64,000 bases of DNA. Source: Bacillus wiedmannii. Its GTDB lineage: Bacteria; Bacillota; Bacilli; Bacillales; Bacillaceae_G. The position numbers and the translations under genes are program-made. Below, piece after piece: positions 1-8,310 of the stretch. The notes below the pieces were generated by a model. The model did not search any database and was not told where the DNA came from. It saw only the letters and a list, made by a program, of their open reading frames with translations. Positions within the stretch are counted from its first letter, which is position 1. Every line of letters begins with the position of its first letter. Location: NCBI RefSeq assembly GCF_001583695.1, contig NZ_LOBC01000019.1, positions 1 through 64,000 of the forward strand. Direction: 5' to 3'.

Positions 1-245
1 ACATTTTCTTTCTTTACTTGTGGTGATACTATGTTTCCTACATTTTCTTTCTTTACTTGTGGTGATACTATGTTTCCTATATTTTCTTTCTTTACTTGTG
101 GTGATACTATATTTCCTACATTCTCTTTCTTTACTTGCGGTGATATTATATTTCCTATATTCTCTTTCTTCACTTGCGGTGATACTATATTTCCTACGTT
201 CTCTTTCTTCACTTGTGGTGACACTATGTTATCTTTTTTCGTTTG
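1..245 (-). repeat. Tandem 39-bp (13-aa) repeat tract inside exsA
   Basis: At least six in-frame copies of a 39-bp unit encode K-K-E-N-(V/I)-G-N-I-(V/I)-S-P-Q-V. Val and Ile mostly alternate at the fifth position, hinting at a 78-bp higher-order unit. The tract runs off the left edge. Such tracts expand and contract by slippage or recombination. Confidence 0.93.
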
Positions 246-929
246 CGGAGAAATGATGTTATTAGGTTTCATTTTAGTAATTTGAGGAGCAATTAACTCG
301 CTTCCTTTTTTAATTACATCTGAAATTTTATATTCTTTTTTTGCTTTTATTGGTGGTTGCGGCGGCTGTGGTAATACATTTACCGAAAACTTTGTGTTTT
401 CTTTTTCTGCTGGTTTTTGTTTTTCTATAACAGTTGGTTTTTGAATAACAGACGGTTTTTCAACTGGTTTTTCCATTTGAATTGGCTTTTCTTTTTGTAC
501 TTCTTTTTGCGGTTTCACTTGCATTTCCTTCTGTGGTTTTACCTGTACTTCTTTTTGTGGTTTCACTTGCATTTCCTTCTGCGGTTTTACCTGTACTTCT
601 TTTTGTGTTTGTTGCATAGCAGGTTGCTGTGTAATTGGCGCTGATTGATACGTAACTTCTTCCTCATCCTCTATTCCAAGCGGAGTTGGCGTTGCTGCAA
701 ATTCTTTTTGCTGTACTTCTTTTACGTATTGTTTTGGAGGTGATGAACCTGCTCCAGCATGTTGTTTCACGTGAACGCTGTTTGATGGTACTTTAATTTT
801 CATACCTGGCATGATTAAATCTGGATTACTAAGTTGTGTATTTGTATTTTTCAACGTATCAAAATCTACTCCGTACTTTTTCGCAATTTTCCAAAGGGTA
901 TCCCCTTTTTGCACGATATGAATTTTCAA
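1..929 (-). CDS. exsA: Spore coat/exosporium assembly protein ExsA (SafA), C-terminus cut by window edge
   Basis: Partial gene; the reading frame is open to base 1, so the C-terminus lies outside. I place the start at a TTG (927-929) just behind a strong GGAGGGGG ribosome site. The product opens with a LysM domain (about residues 1-47; starts MKIHIVQKGDTLWKIAKKYG), which in SafA/ExsA targets the protein to cortex peptidoglycan. Then come a linker, about four copies of an 8-residue Gln/Lys/Pro-rich repeat (bases about 495-610) and at least six copies of a 13-residue repeat (KKENVGNIVSPQV type, 39-bp period, bases 1-245). In B. cereus ExsA is needed to assemble both coat and exosporium; SafA is its B. 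subtilis counterpart. Its position downstream of nadA matches B. subtilis nadA-safA. Confidence 0.92.
   Translation of the reverse strand, partial: MKIHIVQKGDTLWKIAKKYGVDFDTLKNTNTQLSNPDLIMPGMKIKVPSNSVHVKQHAGAGSSPPKQYVKEVQQKEFAATPTPLGIEDEEEVTYQSAPITQQPAMQQTQKEVQVKPQKEMQVKPQKEVQVKPQKEMQVKPQKEVQKEKPIQMEKPVEKPSVIQKPTVIEKQKPAEKENTKFSVNVLPQPPQPPIKAKKEYKISDVIKKGSELIAPQITKMKPNNIISPQTKKDNIVSPQVKKENVGNIVSPQVKKENIGNIISPQVKKENVGNIVSPQVKKENIGNIVSPQVKKENVGNIVSPQVKKEN
495..610 (-). repeat. Tandem 24-bp (8-aa) repeat tract inside exsA
   Basis: About four in-frame copies of (V/M)-Q-V-K-P-Q-K-E, with V and M alternating at the first position. It lies between the LysM domain and the 13-residue repeats. Confidence 0.88.
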
Positions 930-1088
930 ATTTTCCCCCTCCTGTATAACTTATCTATAAGTAACAAATCTCATGAAGTAACCCTTTCTAAATAACGCTA
1001 ACTTCATTTCACTTGTATCACTTCTTCGATTTTCAATATCATTAGAAGTGGAATAAGTATAAGAAAATCGCAATGATTTCTTCAAAAC

Positions 1089-1117
1089 AATGTATGCCCA
1101 TTTTGTTCTCGTTATGA
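1089..1117 (-). promoter_or_regulatory. Candidate sigma-E promoter of exsA
   Basis: On the minus strand, CATACATT (1089-1096) matches the sigma-E -10 consensus exactly. Fourteen bases upstream is TCATAAC (1111-1117), a 5/7 match to the -35. SafA is sigma-E controlled in B. subtilis, so position and motif agree. The transcript would have a leader of about 150 nt. Confidence 0.6.
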
Positions 1118-1128
1118 TTATATGCATG

Positions 1129-1154
1129 AAAAAAAGCAACAGAAATACCGTTGC
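1129..1154 (-). terminator. Terminator of nadBCA
   Basis: A short GCAAC/GTTGC-based hairpin followed by a T run on the minus strand, directly after the nadA stop codon. Confidence 0.65.
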
Positions 1155-1155
1155 T

Positions 1156-2262
1156 TTACACACGCTCTAACATACGATTTAATGCAAGAACAGCTTCTTC
1201 AGTCACTTGTTTATCTACGCTAATAACGTTAATTTCTTCTCCTCTTTCTACCGTTTCAAGCACCCATAATAAGTGCGGCAGATCAATTCGGTTCATCGTT
1301 AAACACGGACACATAAATGGATTAAGTGAAACAATCTCTTTATCTGGATGTTGCTGAATAATTCGGTTCACTAAATTCATCTCTGTACCAATTGCCCATT
1401 TACTTCCAGGTAGCGCTGCTTCAATCATATCAATAATATATTTCGTTGATCCTGCGTAATCCGAAGCATCAACAACCTCATAACAACATTCTGGATGTAC
1501 AATAATATTCATATCCGGATGATTCTTCCGTACATTCTCAATGTTTTTCACTGTAAAGTTTTGATGAACCGAACAATGCCCTTTCCATAAAATCACTTGA
1601 ATTCCTTCTATATCTCCATCGTACTCTAATGAATCTGTATGTGGGTCCCATACTGCCATTTTATCTAATGGGATACCTAAATCGTATGCTGTATTTCTTC
1701 CTAAATGTTGATCCGGTAAAAAGACAAGACGCTCTTTTTGTGTAAACGCCCAAGACACCATTTGTTTTGCATTAGAAGAAGTTACTGTTGCTCCGCCATT
1801 ACGACCACAAAACGCTTTAATTGCAGCTGTAGAGTTAACATATGTTAACGGAATCATCGTATCTCCAAATAATTTTGCGAGCTCTTTCCATGCCCTTTCT
1901 GTTTGTTCAATATCTGCCATATCTGCCATCGAACAACCTGCACGCATATCTGGCAAAATAACGATTTGATCATCTGTCGTTAACATATCTGCTGTTTCTG
2001 CCATAAAGTGTACACCGCAAAATACAATATATTTCGCTTCTTTATTGCTCGCTGCAACTTGTGCAAGCTGAAGTGAATCTCCTGCTGCATCAGAAAATTG
2101 TACCACTTCATCTTTTTGGTAATGATGTCCTGGAATAAATAGTGTTTTCCCCATTTTTGCTTTAATTTCACGAACACGCTTTTCCATTTCTTCTGTTGTC
2201 ATCGTGTAATAACGCTCTGGTAACATCGTTTCAATCGGTTGCACTTTTTCTAAAATACTCAT
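1156..2262 (-). CDS. nadA: Quinolinate synthase NadA
   Basis: Condenses iminoaspartate with dihydroxyacetone phosphate to quinolinate, the second step of de novo NAD synthesis; a cytoplasmic [4Fe-4S] enzyme. The 368-residue product has the three cluster cysteines known in Bacillus NadA at C110 (RAGCSMAD), C230 (WKGHC) and C320 (MCPCLTMNR). I start at MSILEKVQ with a GAAAGGA ribosome site rather than at an in-frame codon 20 residues upstream that lacks one. It is the last gene of nadB-nadC-nadA and is followed by a terminator. Full family length; no anomalies. Confidence 0.97.
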   Translation of the reverse strand: MSILEKVQPIETMLPERYYTMTTEEMEKRVREIKAKMGKTLFIPGHHYQKDEVVQFSDAAGDSLQLAQVAASNKEAKYIVFCGVHFMAETADMLTTDDQIVILPDMRAGCSMADMADIEQTERAWKELAKLFGDTMIPLTYVNSTAAIKAFCGRNGGATVTSSNAKQMVSWAFTQKERLVFLPDQHLGRNTAYDLGIPLDKMAVWDPHTDSLEYDGDIEGIQVILWKGHCSVHQNFTVKNIENVRKNHPDMNIIVHPECCYEVVDASDYAGSTKYIIDMIEAALPGSKWAIGTEMNLVNRIIQQHPDKEIVSLNPFMCPCLTMNRIDLPHLLWVLETVERGEEINVISVDKQVTEEAVLALNRMLERV

Positions 2263-2293
2263 ATTCCTTTCTCCCCCCTCTAAGCCACTTTCC

Positions 2294-3127
2294 TTACGCC
2301 TCAATATTGAAACTAATATCAAGTGCTTTCACTGAATGTGTTAACGCTCCAAGTGAAATATAATCGACCCCTGTTTTTCCATATTTCGATAAATCTTCAA
2401 TTGTAATGCCTCCTGATGCTTCCGTAACGATGGCACTTGGTACAATCTTTGAAAACTCCCGGATCTCATCTGGCGTACGGTTATCAAACATAATAATATC
2501 TGCACCAGCAGCTACAGCCTCTCTCACTTGCTCCTCCGTTTCTGTTTCCACTTCTACTTTCACCATATGTCCTAATTTTTCTTTCACCGATGTAACAGCT
2601 TTCGTAATAGAACCAGCAAAAGCAATATGATTGTCTTTAATCATGACACCGTCATATAAACCGAAACGGTGATTAAATCCGCCTCCGCACACGACTGCAT
2701 ACTTATCAAACATGCGTAGCCCTGGCATCGTTTTTCGCGTATCGCAAATACGTGTATGGCCGCTATCTAAAGCAAGAACAGCTTTATGTGTCATCGTAGC
2801 TATCCCGCTCATACGCTGGATAACGTTTAATATAACGCGCTCTGCCGTCAATAACGAAGCAATTGGTCCTTGCGCAGTTGCTATTATTTCGCCCTTTTCT
2901 ACAAAATCTCCATCTTTTTTATGAAGCTCCACTTCAATTCTTTCATCAATTAATTTAAATCCTTCTTCAATTACTAAACGCCCCGCAAAGACACCTGTAT
3001 CCTTCGCAAGAAACGTTCCTTTTGAAAGTAAATTGTCTGGAAAAATAAGCTGAGATGTTACATCTCTTTCTCCTATATCTTCTAGAAAAAATCGATTTAA
3101 TGCTTCTTTCACTTTTATCGTGTTCAT
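2294..3127 (-). CDS. nadC: Nicotinate-nucleotide pyrophosphorylase NadC
   Basis: Converts quinolinate and PRPP to nicotinate mononucleotide with release of CO2, the third de novo NAD step. The 277-residue product starts at [10 protein letters not shown] behind a GAAGGGAAGAGG-rich site. It has the N-terminal mixed alpha/beta domain and the C-terminal barrel with the substrate-contact stretches [12 protein letters not shown] and [20 protein letters not shown] typical of the family. Nineteen bases separate it from the nadB stop and 31 from the nadA start, consistent with one transcript. Confidence 0.97.
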   Translation of the reverse strand: MNTIKVKEALNRFFLEDIGERDVTSQLIFPDNLLSKGTFLAKDTGVFAGRLVIEEGFKLIDERIEVELHKKDGDFVEKGEIIATAQGPIASLLTAERVILNVIQRMSGIATMTHKAVLALDSGHTRICDTRKTMPGLRMFDKYAVVCGGGFNHRFGLYDGVMIKDNHIAFAGSITKAVTSVKEKLGHMVKVEVETETEEQVREAVAAGADIIMFDNRTPDEIREFSKIVPSAIVTEASGGITIEDLSKYGKTGVDYISLGALTHSVKALDISFNIEA

Positions 3128-3146
3128 AGAGCCCCTCTTCCCTTCA

Positions 3147-4676
3147 TCACACAAGTTGTAGTTTTCTTTTCACTCGAACGATCTCTTTTTTTACGCTATT
3201 TCTATCTGGATAGTCACTTCGATAATGGCCACCAATACTTTCTTCCCTTTGCAAAGCTGACACGACTATAAGCTCACAGGCTGTTAACATATTAATAAGC
3301 GTTATCTCTTCATTTGTAAGAACATCATGTTGTAATATCATATTTCGAACACCGTACTTACTAAGCCATCTCTTTGCATAAGATAAACTTTTCTCCGTTC
3401 GCACAATCCCAACATATTTCATCATGCATTCTTGTATTTCTTCTTTCGCCGGCAAATGATTCAGAACGATAAACTTCTTTTCCTTCCCAGCCACGTTGTT
3501 CCAGCTTTCTTTTGTCGCTTTCGTTAAAATATGTTGTCCTATTCTTTTTCCAAACACAAGACCTTCTAATAATGAATTACTTGCTAATCTATTTGCTCCA
3601 TGAACACCATTACAAGCTACTTCACCAACCGCATATAAATTCGGAATGGACGTCTCCCCATCACAGTTCGTTTTCACGCCGCCCATATGAAAATGAGCAC
3701 CGGGTACGACTGGAATGCGTTTTTCATTTATATCGACACCATTCTTTTCACACAATGATGATACAGTCGGAAAACGTCCTTCGAAATTTTGAATAGACTC
3801 GATATTTACATACACTTGTTCACCCGCCAAAAGCTGCTCATGAATCGCTCTTGCCACTACATCACGTGGTGCGAGATCGTGATCAGGGTGTATATTCATC
3901 ATAAAACGCTGCCCTTTTCCATTCATAAGGACAGCTCCTTCACCACGGACAGCTTCAGAGACGAGGCCGCAGCATCGCCCGTTCGCGTATAACATTGTTG
4001 GATGAAACTGTACAAACTCTAAATCTACGAGCTCCCCGCCTGCGCGGTACACCATCGCAAGTCCATCACCCGTAATTGTCTTATCGTTAGAAGTAAAGGC
4101 GTATAAACCGCCAATCCCACCTGTTGCTAACACCGTATACTCTGCAACGTAACGCTTCAACTTCCCTTCACTAGTTCTTGTTAAAACTCCAACACATTTA
4201 TCATTTTCTATAATAAAATCGAGCACCATTTCCTGTTCCACTACCGTAACGTGCGGAGCTACTTCTTGAATGAAATGCTCTAATAAATTCTTTCCTGTTG
4301 CATCGCCACCTGCATGTAAAATACGACGCTTTCGATGTGCGCCTTCTTTTCCAAGATGAGGACCCGTTTCATCTCCATCAAATTTCATTCCATTTTCAAT
4401 GAGATTATTCATTTCTTTCGGTCCTTCCTCGACTAAATAACGGACCACATCTTCATTGTTATAATGACATCCTGCTACTAACGTATCTTCAAAATGATCA
4501 TTTGGATTGTCATATGTAGCAACCGCTGCGGCAATTCCACCTTGCGCTAAATATGTATTATTATTACGATTTTTTTCCTTTGTGATAATAATCACATTCT
4601 TTTCGTGACAAATCTCTTTCGCAACACGAAGTGCCGCAACGCCACTTCCAATAATTAAGACATCTGCACTTGGCAT
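3147..4676 (-). CDS. nadB: L-aspartate oxidase NadB
   Basis: FAD-dependent oxidation of L-aspartate to iminoaspartate, the entry step to NAD. The 509-residue product shows an N-terminal Rossmann FAD motif (DVLIIGSGVAALRVA), the YLAQGGIAAA loop near residue 43-50, and the conserved GGVKTNCDGETSIPNLYAVGE region, with the helical C-terminal domain of the succinate dehydrogenase/fumarate reductase flavoprotein fold. First gene of the nad operon, divergent from nifS-niaR. Its promoter has a -35-like TTGTCA inside a candidate NiaR half box, so repression by niacin-bound NiaR is expected. Confidence 0.97.
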   Translation of the reverse strand: MPSADVLIIGSGVAALRVAKEICHEKNVIIITKEKNRNNNTYLAQGGIAAAVATYDNPNDHFEDTLVAGCHYNNEDVVRYLVEEGPKEMNNLIENGMKFDGDETGPHLGKEGAHRKRRILHAGGDATGKNLLEHFIQEVAPHVTVVEQEMVLDFIIENDKCVGVLTRTSEGKLKRYVAEYTVLATGGIGGLYAFTSNDKTITGDGLAMVYRAGGELVDLEFVQFHPTMLYANGRCCGLVSEAVRGEGAVLMNGKGQRFMMNIHPDHDLAPRDVVARAIHEQLLAGEQVYVNIESIQNFEGRFPTVSSLCEKNGVDINEKRIPVVPGAHFHMGGVKTNCDGETSIPNLYAVGEVACNGVHGANRLASNSLLEGLVFGKRIGQHILTKATKESWNNVAGKEKKFIVLNHLPAKEEIQECMMKYVGIVRTEKSLSYAKRWLSKYGVRNMILQHDVLTNEEITLINMLTACELIVVSALQREESIGGHYRSDYPDRNSVKKEIVRVKRKLQLV

Positions 4677-4707
4677 AATTGTTGCCTCCTACTTTACACT
4701 TTTCAAC

Positions 4708-4751
4708 TGTCTTGACACCTATATTTACATAGTTTTAAAATAATGACAAGA
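4708..4751. promoter_or_regulatory. Divergent nadB/nifS promoters with NiaR-type boxes
   Basis: TGTCTTGACA (4708-4717) is a TGTC-GACA dyad that contains the plus-strand -35 TTGACA; the matching -10 is TAAAAT at 4736-4741 (18-bp spacer). TGACAAGA (4744-4751) is a second half box that contains the minus-strand -35 TTGTCA; a possible -10 is TAAATA (4722-4727). NiaR (YrxA) boxes of this type sit between nadB and nifS in B. subtilis. The two promoters interleave, so one repressor could close both. Confidence 0.7.
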
Positions 4752-4828
4752 GTTTTTTTATAATTCTTATTTTCACTACCATTTAAAAAATACAAGAAAT
4801 GTAACTCTTACTAGGGAGAGGAACTTAC

Positions 4829-5971
4829 ATGATGATATATCTTGACTATGCAGCTACTACACCTATGAGTGAAGAAGCATTACACACATATATGAAAGCA
4901 GCATCGCAATACTTCGGAAATGAACAAAGTTTACATGATATTGGAGGAACAGCCTCTTCTTTATTACAAGTTTGCCGAAAAACATTTGCTGAAATGATTG
5001 GTGGAAAGGAACAAGGGGCATTCTTCACAAGCGGTGGCTCGGAATCCAACTACCTTGCGATTCAATCCCTTCTCAATGCTCGAAATAAGAAGCACATTAT
5101 TACGACACCTATGGAACACGCATCCATTCGAAATTATTTTCAATCCTTACAATCAGAAGGGTATACCATTACTGAAATACCTGTTGATGAAGACGGGCTA
5201 ATTCATTTAGAAGATTTAGAAACAGCTATTACAGAAAATACTGTTCTAGCAAGCATACAGCATGGAAACTCTGAAATCGGAACCGTTCAAAACATCACAG
5301 AGATCGGGGCACTTTTAAAAAAATATAACGTTTTATTTCATTCAGATTGTGTACAAACATTTGGTAAACTTCCTATCAATGTTTTTGAGATGGGAATTGA
5401 TAGTCTCTCTGTTTCAGCACATAAAATATACGGACCAAAGGGTGTTGGCGCTTGCTATATAAATCCCCAAGTTCGCTGGGCACAAATATTTCCGGGAACT
5501 TCTCATGAAAAAGGATTTCGCCCAGGTACGGTAAACGTTCCTGGCATCGCATCTTTTTTAACAGCTGCTGAGAATATATTAAAAAATCAACAAGAAGAGA
5601 GCTTACGTTTTAAAGAGTTACGATCCTACTTTTTAAGACATTTACAAGCGCTTCCTCTAGAAATTCAAGTAGAAGGTCATTCTACTTCTTGTTTACCACA
5701 TATTGTTGGGGTTACAATAAAAGGAATAGAAGGTCAATATACAATGCTAGAATGTAATCGCCATGGTATTGCCATTTCCACTGGAAGTGCTTGCCAAGTC
5801 GGTAAACAAGAACCTTCGAAAACAATGCTTGCAATTGGAAAAACGTATGAAGAGGCAAAACAATATGTTCGCTTCTCTTTCGGACAACAAACAACGAAAG
5901 ATCAAATTGATACTACTATTCATGCACTACACACAATTGGAAATCAATTTTATAGAGGTGTTAAATCATAA
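4829..5971 (+). CDS. nifS: NifS-type cysteine desulfurase of the nad locus
   Basis: PLP-dependent removal of sulfur from cysteine. In Bacillus this nad-linked copy is thought to supply sulfur for the NadA iron-sulfur cluster. The 380-residue protein has the PLP lysine K199 in SAHKIYGPKG and the catalytic cysteine C322 in STGSACQVG, within the aminotransferase class V fold. A GGGAGAGG ribosome site precedes ATG 4829; ATG 4832 is possible. The stop overlaps the niaR start by one base, so the two are translationally coupled. It is divergent from nadBCA, which uses its product. Confidence 0.94.
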   Translation: MMIYLDYAATTPMSEEALHTYMKAASQYFGNEQSLHDIGGTASSLLQVCRKTFAEMIGGKEQGAFFTSGGSESNYLAIQSLLNARNKKHIITTPMEHASIRNYFQSLQSEGYTITEIPVDEDGLIHLEDLETAITENTVLASIQHGNSEIGTVQNITEIGALLKKYNVLFHSDCVQTFGKLPINVFEMGIDSLSVSAHKIYGPKGVGACYINPQVRWAQIFPGTSHEKGFRPGTVNVPGIASFLTAAENILKNQQEESLRFKELRSYFLRHLQALPLEIQVEGHSTSCLPHIVGVTIKGIEGQYTMLECNRHGIAISTGSACQVGKQEPSKTMLAIGKTYEEAKQYVRFSFGQQTTKDQIDTTIHALHTIGNQFYRGVKS

Positions 5972-6513
5972 TGAAACAAAATGAACAAAAAAAGATTTTA
6001 GGTGAAGAAAGACGACAACTTATCCTTCAGTGGCTTCTCGCTGCAAATGAACCGTTATCTGGGAATGAACTATCGAAAAAGACAAATGTAAGTAGACAAG
6101 TTATCGTGCAAGATATTTCCTTGCTTAAAGCACGAAACGAACCAATTATTGCGACTGCTCAAGGGTATTTATATTTAAAACCACAAGAGAAACAACAAGC
6201 TTTCGAACGCGTAATTGTATGCCAACATAAACCAGCGGAAGTACGTCAAGAACTTACAATGCTTGTTGACCACGGCGTTACGATTAAAGATGTAAAAGTT
6301 GAGCATCCTGTATACGGTGACTTAACAGCGTCCATCATGGTAAGCAATCGCTTTGATGTAGAGCAATATTTACAAAAAATTGAAAATACGAATGCTTCCT
6401 ATCTTTCGCAACTAACAGATGGTATTCACTTACATACAATTGAGGCAGATTCAAAAGAAAAGTTAGATGCTGCTTGCGAGGCACTAGATAAAGCAGGATT
6501 TCTCGTTTATTAA
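5971..6513 (+). CDS. niaR: Niacin-responsive NAD biosynthesis repressor NiaR (NadR/YrxA)
   Basis: The 180-residue product has an N-terminal DeoR-like winged helix (about residues 12-62) and a C-terminal 3H domain (about 75-175) with conserved histidines, including VDHGVTIKDVKVEHPVYG and LTDGIHLHTIEA. NiaR represses nadBCA and its own nifS-niaR operon when nicotinate is plentiful. The nearby TGTC-GACA boxes support this. It is coupled to nifS by a one-base overlap and followed by a strong terminator. Also called yrxA or nadR in Bacillus. Confidence 0.93.
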   Translation: MKQNEQKKILGEERRQLILQWLLAANEPLSGNELSKKTNVSRQVIVQDISLLKARNEPIIATAQGYLYLKPQEKQQAFERVIVCQHKPAEVRQELTMLVDHGVTIKDVKVEHPVYGDLTASIMVSNRFDVEQYLQKIENTNASYLSQLTDGIHLHTIEADSKEKLDAACEALDKAGFLVY

Positions 6514-6522
6514 TTCATGTAA

Positions 6523-6556
6523 AGCACAGAGTTTTTATCATTCTCTGTGCTTTTTT
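6523..6556 (+). terminator. Terminator of nifS-niaR
   Basis: Perfect 9-bp stem AGCACAGAG / CTCTGTGCT with an 11-base loop, followed by TTTTTT. Confidence 0.9.
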
Positions 6557-6596
6557 AGTGATATAATATTGTAATCAATTGTAAAGGGGCTCAAAC

Positions 6597-7244
6597 ATGG
6601 GAATTGAACTCGTTCACTTTAGCATTGGCAAACCAAAACAAATGAAATATAGCGAAGATAAAGAAATGATTACTGGTATATGTAAAGAACTTGCAGAAGA
6701 AGCTTTTCTCTCAAAAGATGGATTTCGTGGTGATGATGTAGCGGATTTAAAACACCATGGGGGACCTGACCGCGCAGTTTGTGTGTACCCACACGAACAT
6801 TACGCACTATGGGAAGAAGAATTTCAAACTACGCTTCCAGCTTCCACATTTGGCGAAAACATTACCGTAACAAATATGTTAGAGCGTGATGTTTGCATCG
6901 GAGATACATATCAACTAGGTGAAGCAATCATTCAAGTGACACAAGCGAGAGTACCTTGTAGCACAATTTCAAAACGCCTTGGTATTCCTGGCATACTGCC
7001 GCGCATTGTAGCAACTGGATTTACTGGCTACCTATGCCGTGTTCTTCAAGAAGGTAACGTACGTAAAGATTCAAAAATTACATTACTAGAACGTCAACCG
7101 AGCAATGTTTCTGTCTTGTTCTCTAACGAAATTTATTTTCATAATAGAAAAAATAAAGATGGCATCGAAAAGATTCTTGCCGTTCCAGAACTAGCCGATA
7201 TTTGGCGTGGGCAGTTAGAGGATCGTCTTGCGAAGTTAAAATAA
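6597..7244 (+). CDS. MOSC domain protein, YiiM-like
   Basis: A 215-residue protein with a MOSC (molybdenum cofactor sulfurase C-terminal) domain. It includes the conserved segment LKHHGGPDRAVCVYPHEHY, the GENITV motif, and VTQARVPCSTISKR carrying the family cysteine, then a C-terminal three-helix extension as in E. coli YiiM. Family members act in molybdenum-cofactor-dependent reduction, for example of N-hydroxylated compounds; the substrate here is unknown. It starts at ATG 6597 behind AAAGGGG. It lies between niaR and pheA, which are adjacent in B. subtilis, so it is an insertion relative to that order. Confidence 0.85.
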   Translation: MGIELVHFSIGKPKQMKYSEDKEMITGICKELAEEAFLSKDGFRGDDVADLKHHGGPDRAVCVYPHEHYALWEEEFQTTLPASTFGENITVTNMLERDVCIGDTYQLGEAIIQVTQARVPCSTISKRLGIPGILPRIVATGFTGYLCRVLQEGNVRKDSKITLLERQPSNVSVLFSNEIYFHNRKNKDGIEKILAVPELADIWRGQLEDRLAKLK

Positions 7245-7279
7245 ATAGAATCCCACCATTTATAGGTGGGATTCTATTT
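7243..7279. terminator. Terminator, likely bidirectional, MOSC gene / pheA
   Basis: Perfect 15-bp stem AAATAGAATCCCACC / GGTGGGATTCTATTT with a 7-base loop, between convergent genes. A or T tracts flank both sides, though they are short. Confidence 0.8.
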
Positions 7280-7356
7280 ATCTATCACAAAATGTATTAT
7301 CCGATGAAATTATACCAGCAATTAGAAGGGAAATGTCGACAGTTCATCCACCTCTC

Positions 7357-8208
7357 TTACAACCAATAAGAAGAATAACTCCCCAGCACAGTAACAGAAA
7401 AACCGAGCGCTTCAAGTTCCATCGTTACGCCTGGCAATAATACATCATCGTATGCTTTATCGACATCAATTAAGAAAAAGTAATTTCCTAGTCCTGTTTT
7501 CATCGGACGCGATTCGATTTTTGATAGATTTAATTTTCTCCATGCGAAAGCTGATAACACTTGATATAGTGCCCCTGCATAATCAGCAGGTAACGTTATC
7601 ATAAGCGTCGTTTTCTCTCCGCGGTTTTCTCCGTTATTTGGGAGTATGGTTTTCTTTTTCTTATGGAGCACTAGGAAGCGTGTATGATTGTTTTTGTGCG
7701 TATGAATATCACGCCTTACAATTGTTAAACCGTATTTTTCTGCGGCCGCTTCATTTGCAATGGCAGCGATTTTTTCTTCAGGATGTTCTTTCACATATTG
7801 CGCAGCAGCACTTGTTGATGTCATATCTCGAACAGTTACTCCTTTTAATTCTTCATTTAAAAACTTGTGGCACTGTGCAATGGCATGCGGATGAGAATGC
7901 ACCGCATATACTTCATCCCACACTTCTGCATACTGCGGATGTACAAGTAAATGCTGCTGAATTGGTACTGTAATTTCTCCTACAATGGAGAGCGGCTGCT
8001 CATGTACAAGATAATCAACCGTTATATTCACTGAACCTTCTATGGCATTTTCTAACGGTACAACTGCGAAGTCTACATTTCCATTTGCAGCTGCATCAAT
8101 ACAGTCTGGAATCGTGCGATACGGTACATGCTCTGCTTCCGGAAAAAAACGACTCACCGCCATATTTGTAAATGTTGCTTCCGGTCCTAAATATCCTACT
8201 CGAATCAT
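7357..8208 (-). CDS. pheA: Prephenate dehydratase PheA
   Basis: Converts prephenate to phenylpyruvate in phenylalanine synthesis. The 283-residue protein has the periplasmic-binding-like dehydratase domain (about residues 1-180) with GPEATFT at the start, the catalytic NNHTRFLVL motif, and a C-terminal ACT domain (about 200-275) with SKIESRP, the phenylalanine-binding allosteric site. No chorismate mutase is fused to it, as is usual in Bacillus. In B. subtilis pheB (an ACT-domain protein) lies between obg and pheA; here that place is taken by a two-component/ABC module. Confidence 0.96.
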   Translation of the reverse strand: MIRVGYLGPEATFTNMAVSRFFPEAEHVPYRTIPDCIDAAANGNVDFAVVPLENAIEGSVNITVDYLVHEQPLSIVGEITVPIQQHLLVHPQYAEVWDEVYAVHSHPHAIAQCHKFLNEELKGVTVRDMTSTSAAAQYVKEHPEEKIAAIANEAAAEKYGLTIVRRDIHTHKNNHTRFLVLHKKKKTILPNNGENRGEKTTLMITLPADYAGALYQVLSAFAWRKLNLSKIESRPMKTGLGNYFFLIDVDKAYDDVLLPGVTMELEALGFSVTVLGSYSSYWL

Positions 8209-8285
8209 CGTCTTTTCCCCTCTTTTTCGTTTTCTTACTGTTATACCATACTTTTTTATATTCTTCTATGTAAATTTCGAATATT

Positions 8286-8310
8286 TAAAAAAGACTAGCG
8301 TTTGCTAGTC
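8286..8310 (-). terminator. Terminator of the Bce-type module
   Basis: Perfect 7-bp stem GACTAGC / GCTAGTC followed by six Ts on the minus strand. The stem overlaps the stop codon of the second permease. Confidence 0.85.

Noticed and set aside
1-245. Regular repeats that could suggest a CRISPR array
   Set aside because: The 39-bp unit is contiguous without spacers and stays in the exsA reading frame, so it is a coding tandem repeat.
20-644. Several hydrophobic plus-strand ORFs opposite exsA
   Set aside because: They are antisense shadows of the repeat-rich exsA coding sequence, with no ribosome sites.
951-1163. 70-codon minus-strand ORF between nadA and exsA
   Set aside because: It overlaps the nadA end, terminator and exsA promoter, has no ribosome site, and its composition is not protein-like.
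3512-3992. Plus-strand ORFs opposite nadB
   Set aside because: Shadow frames of a full-length, well-conserved gene.
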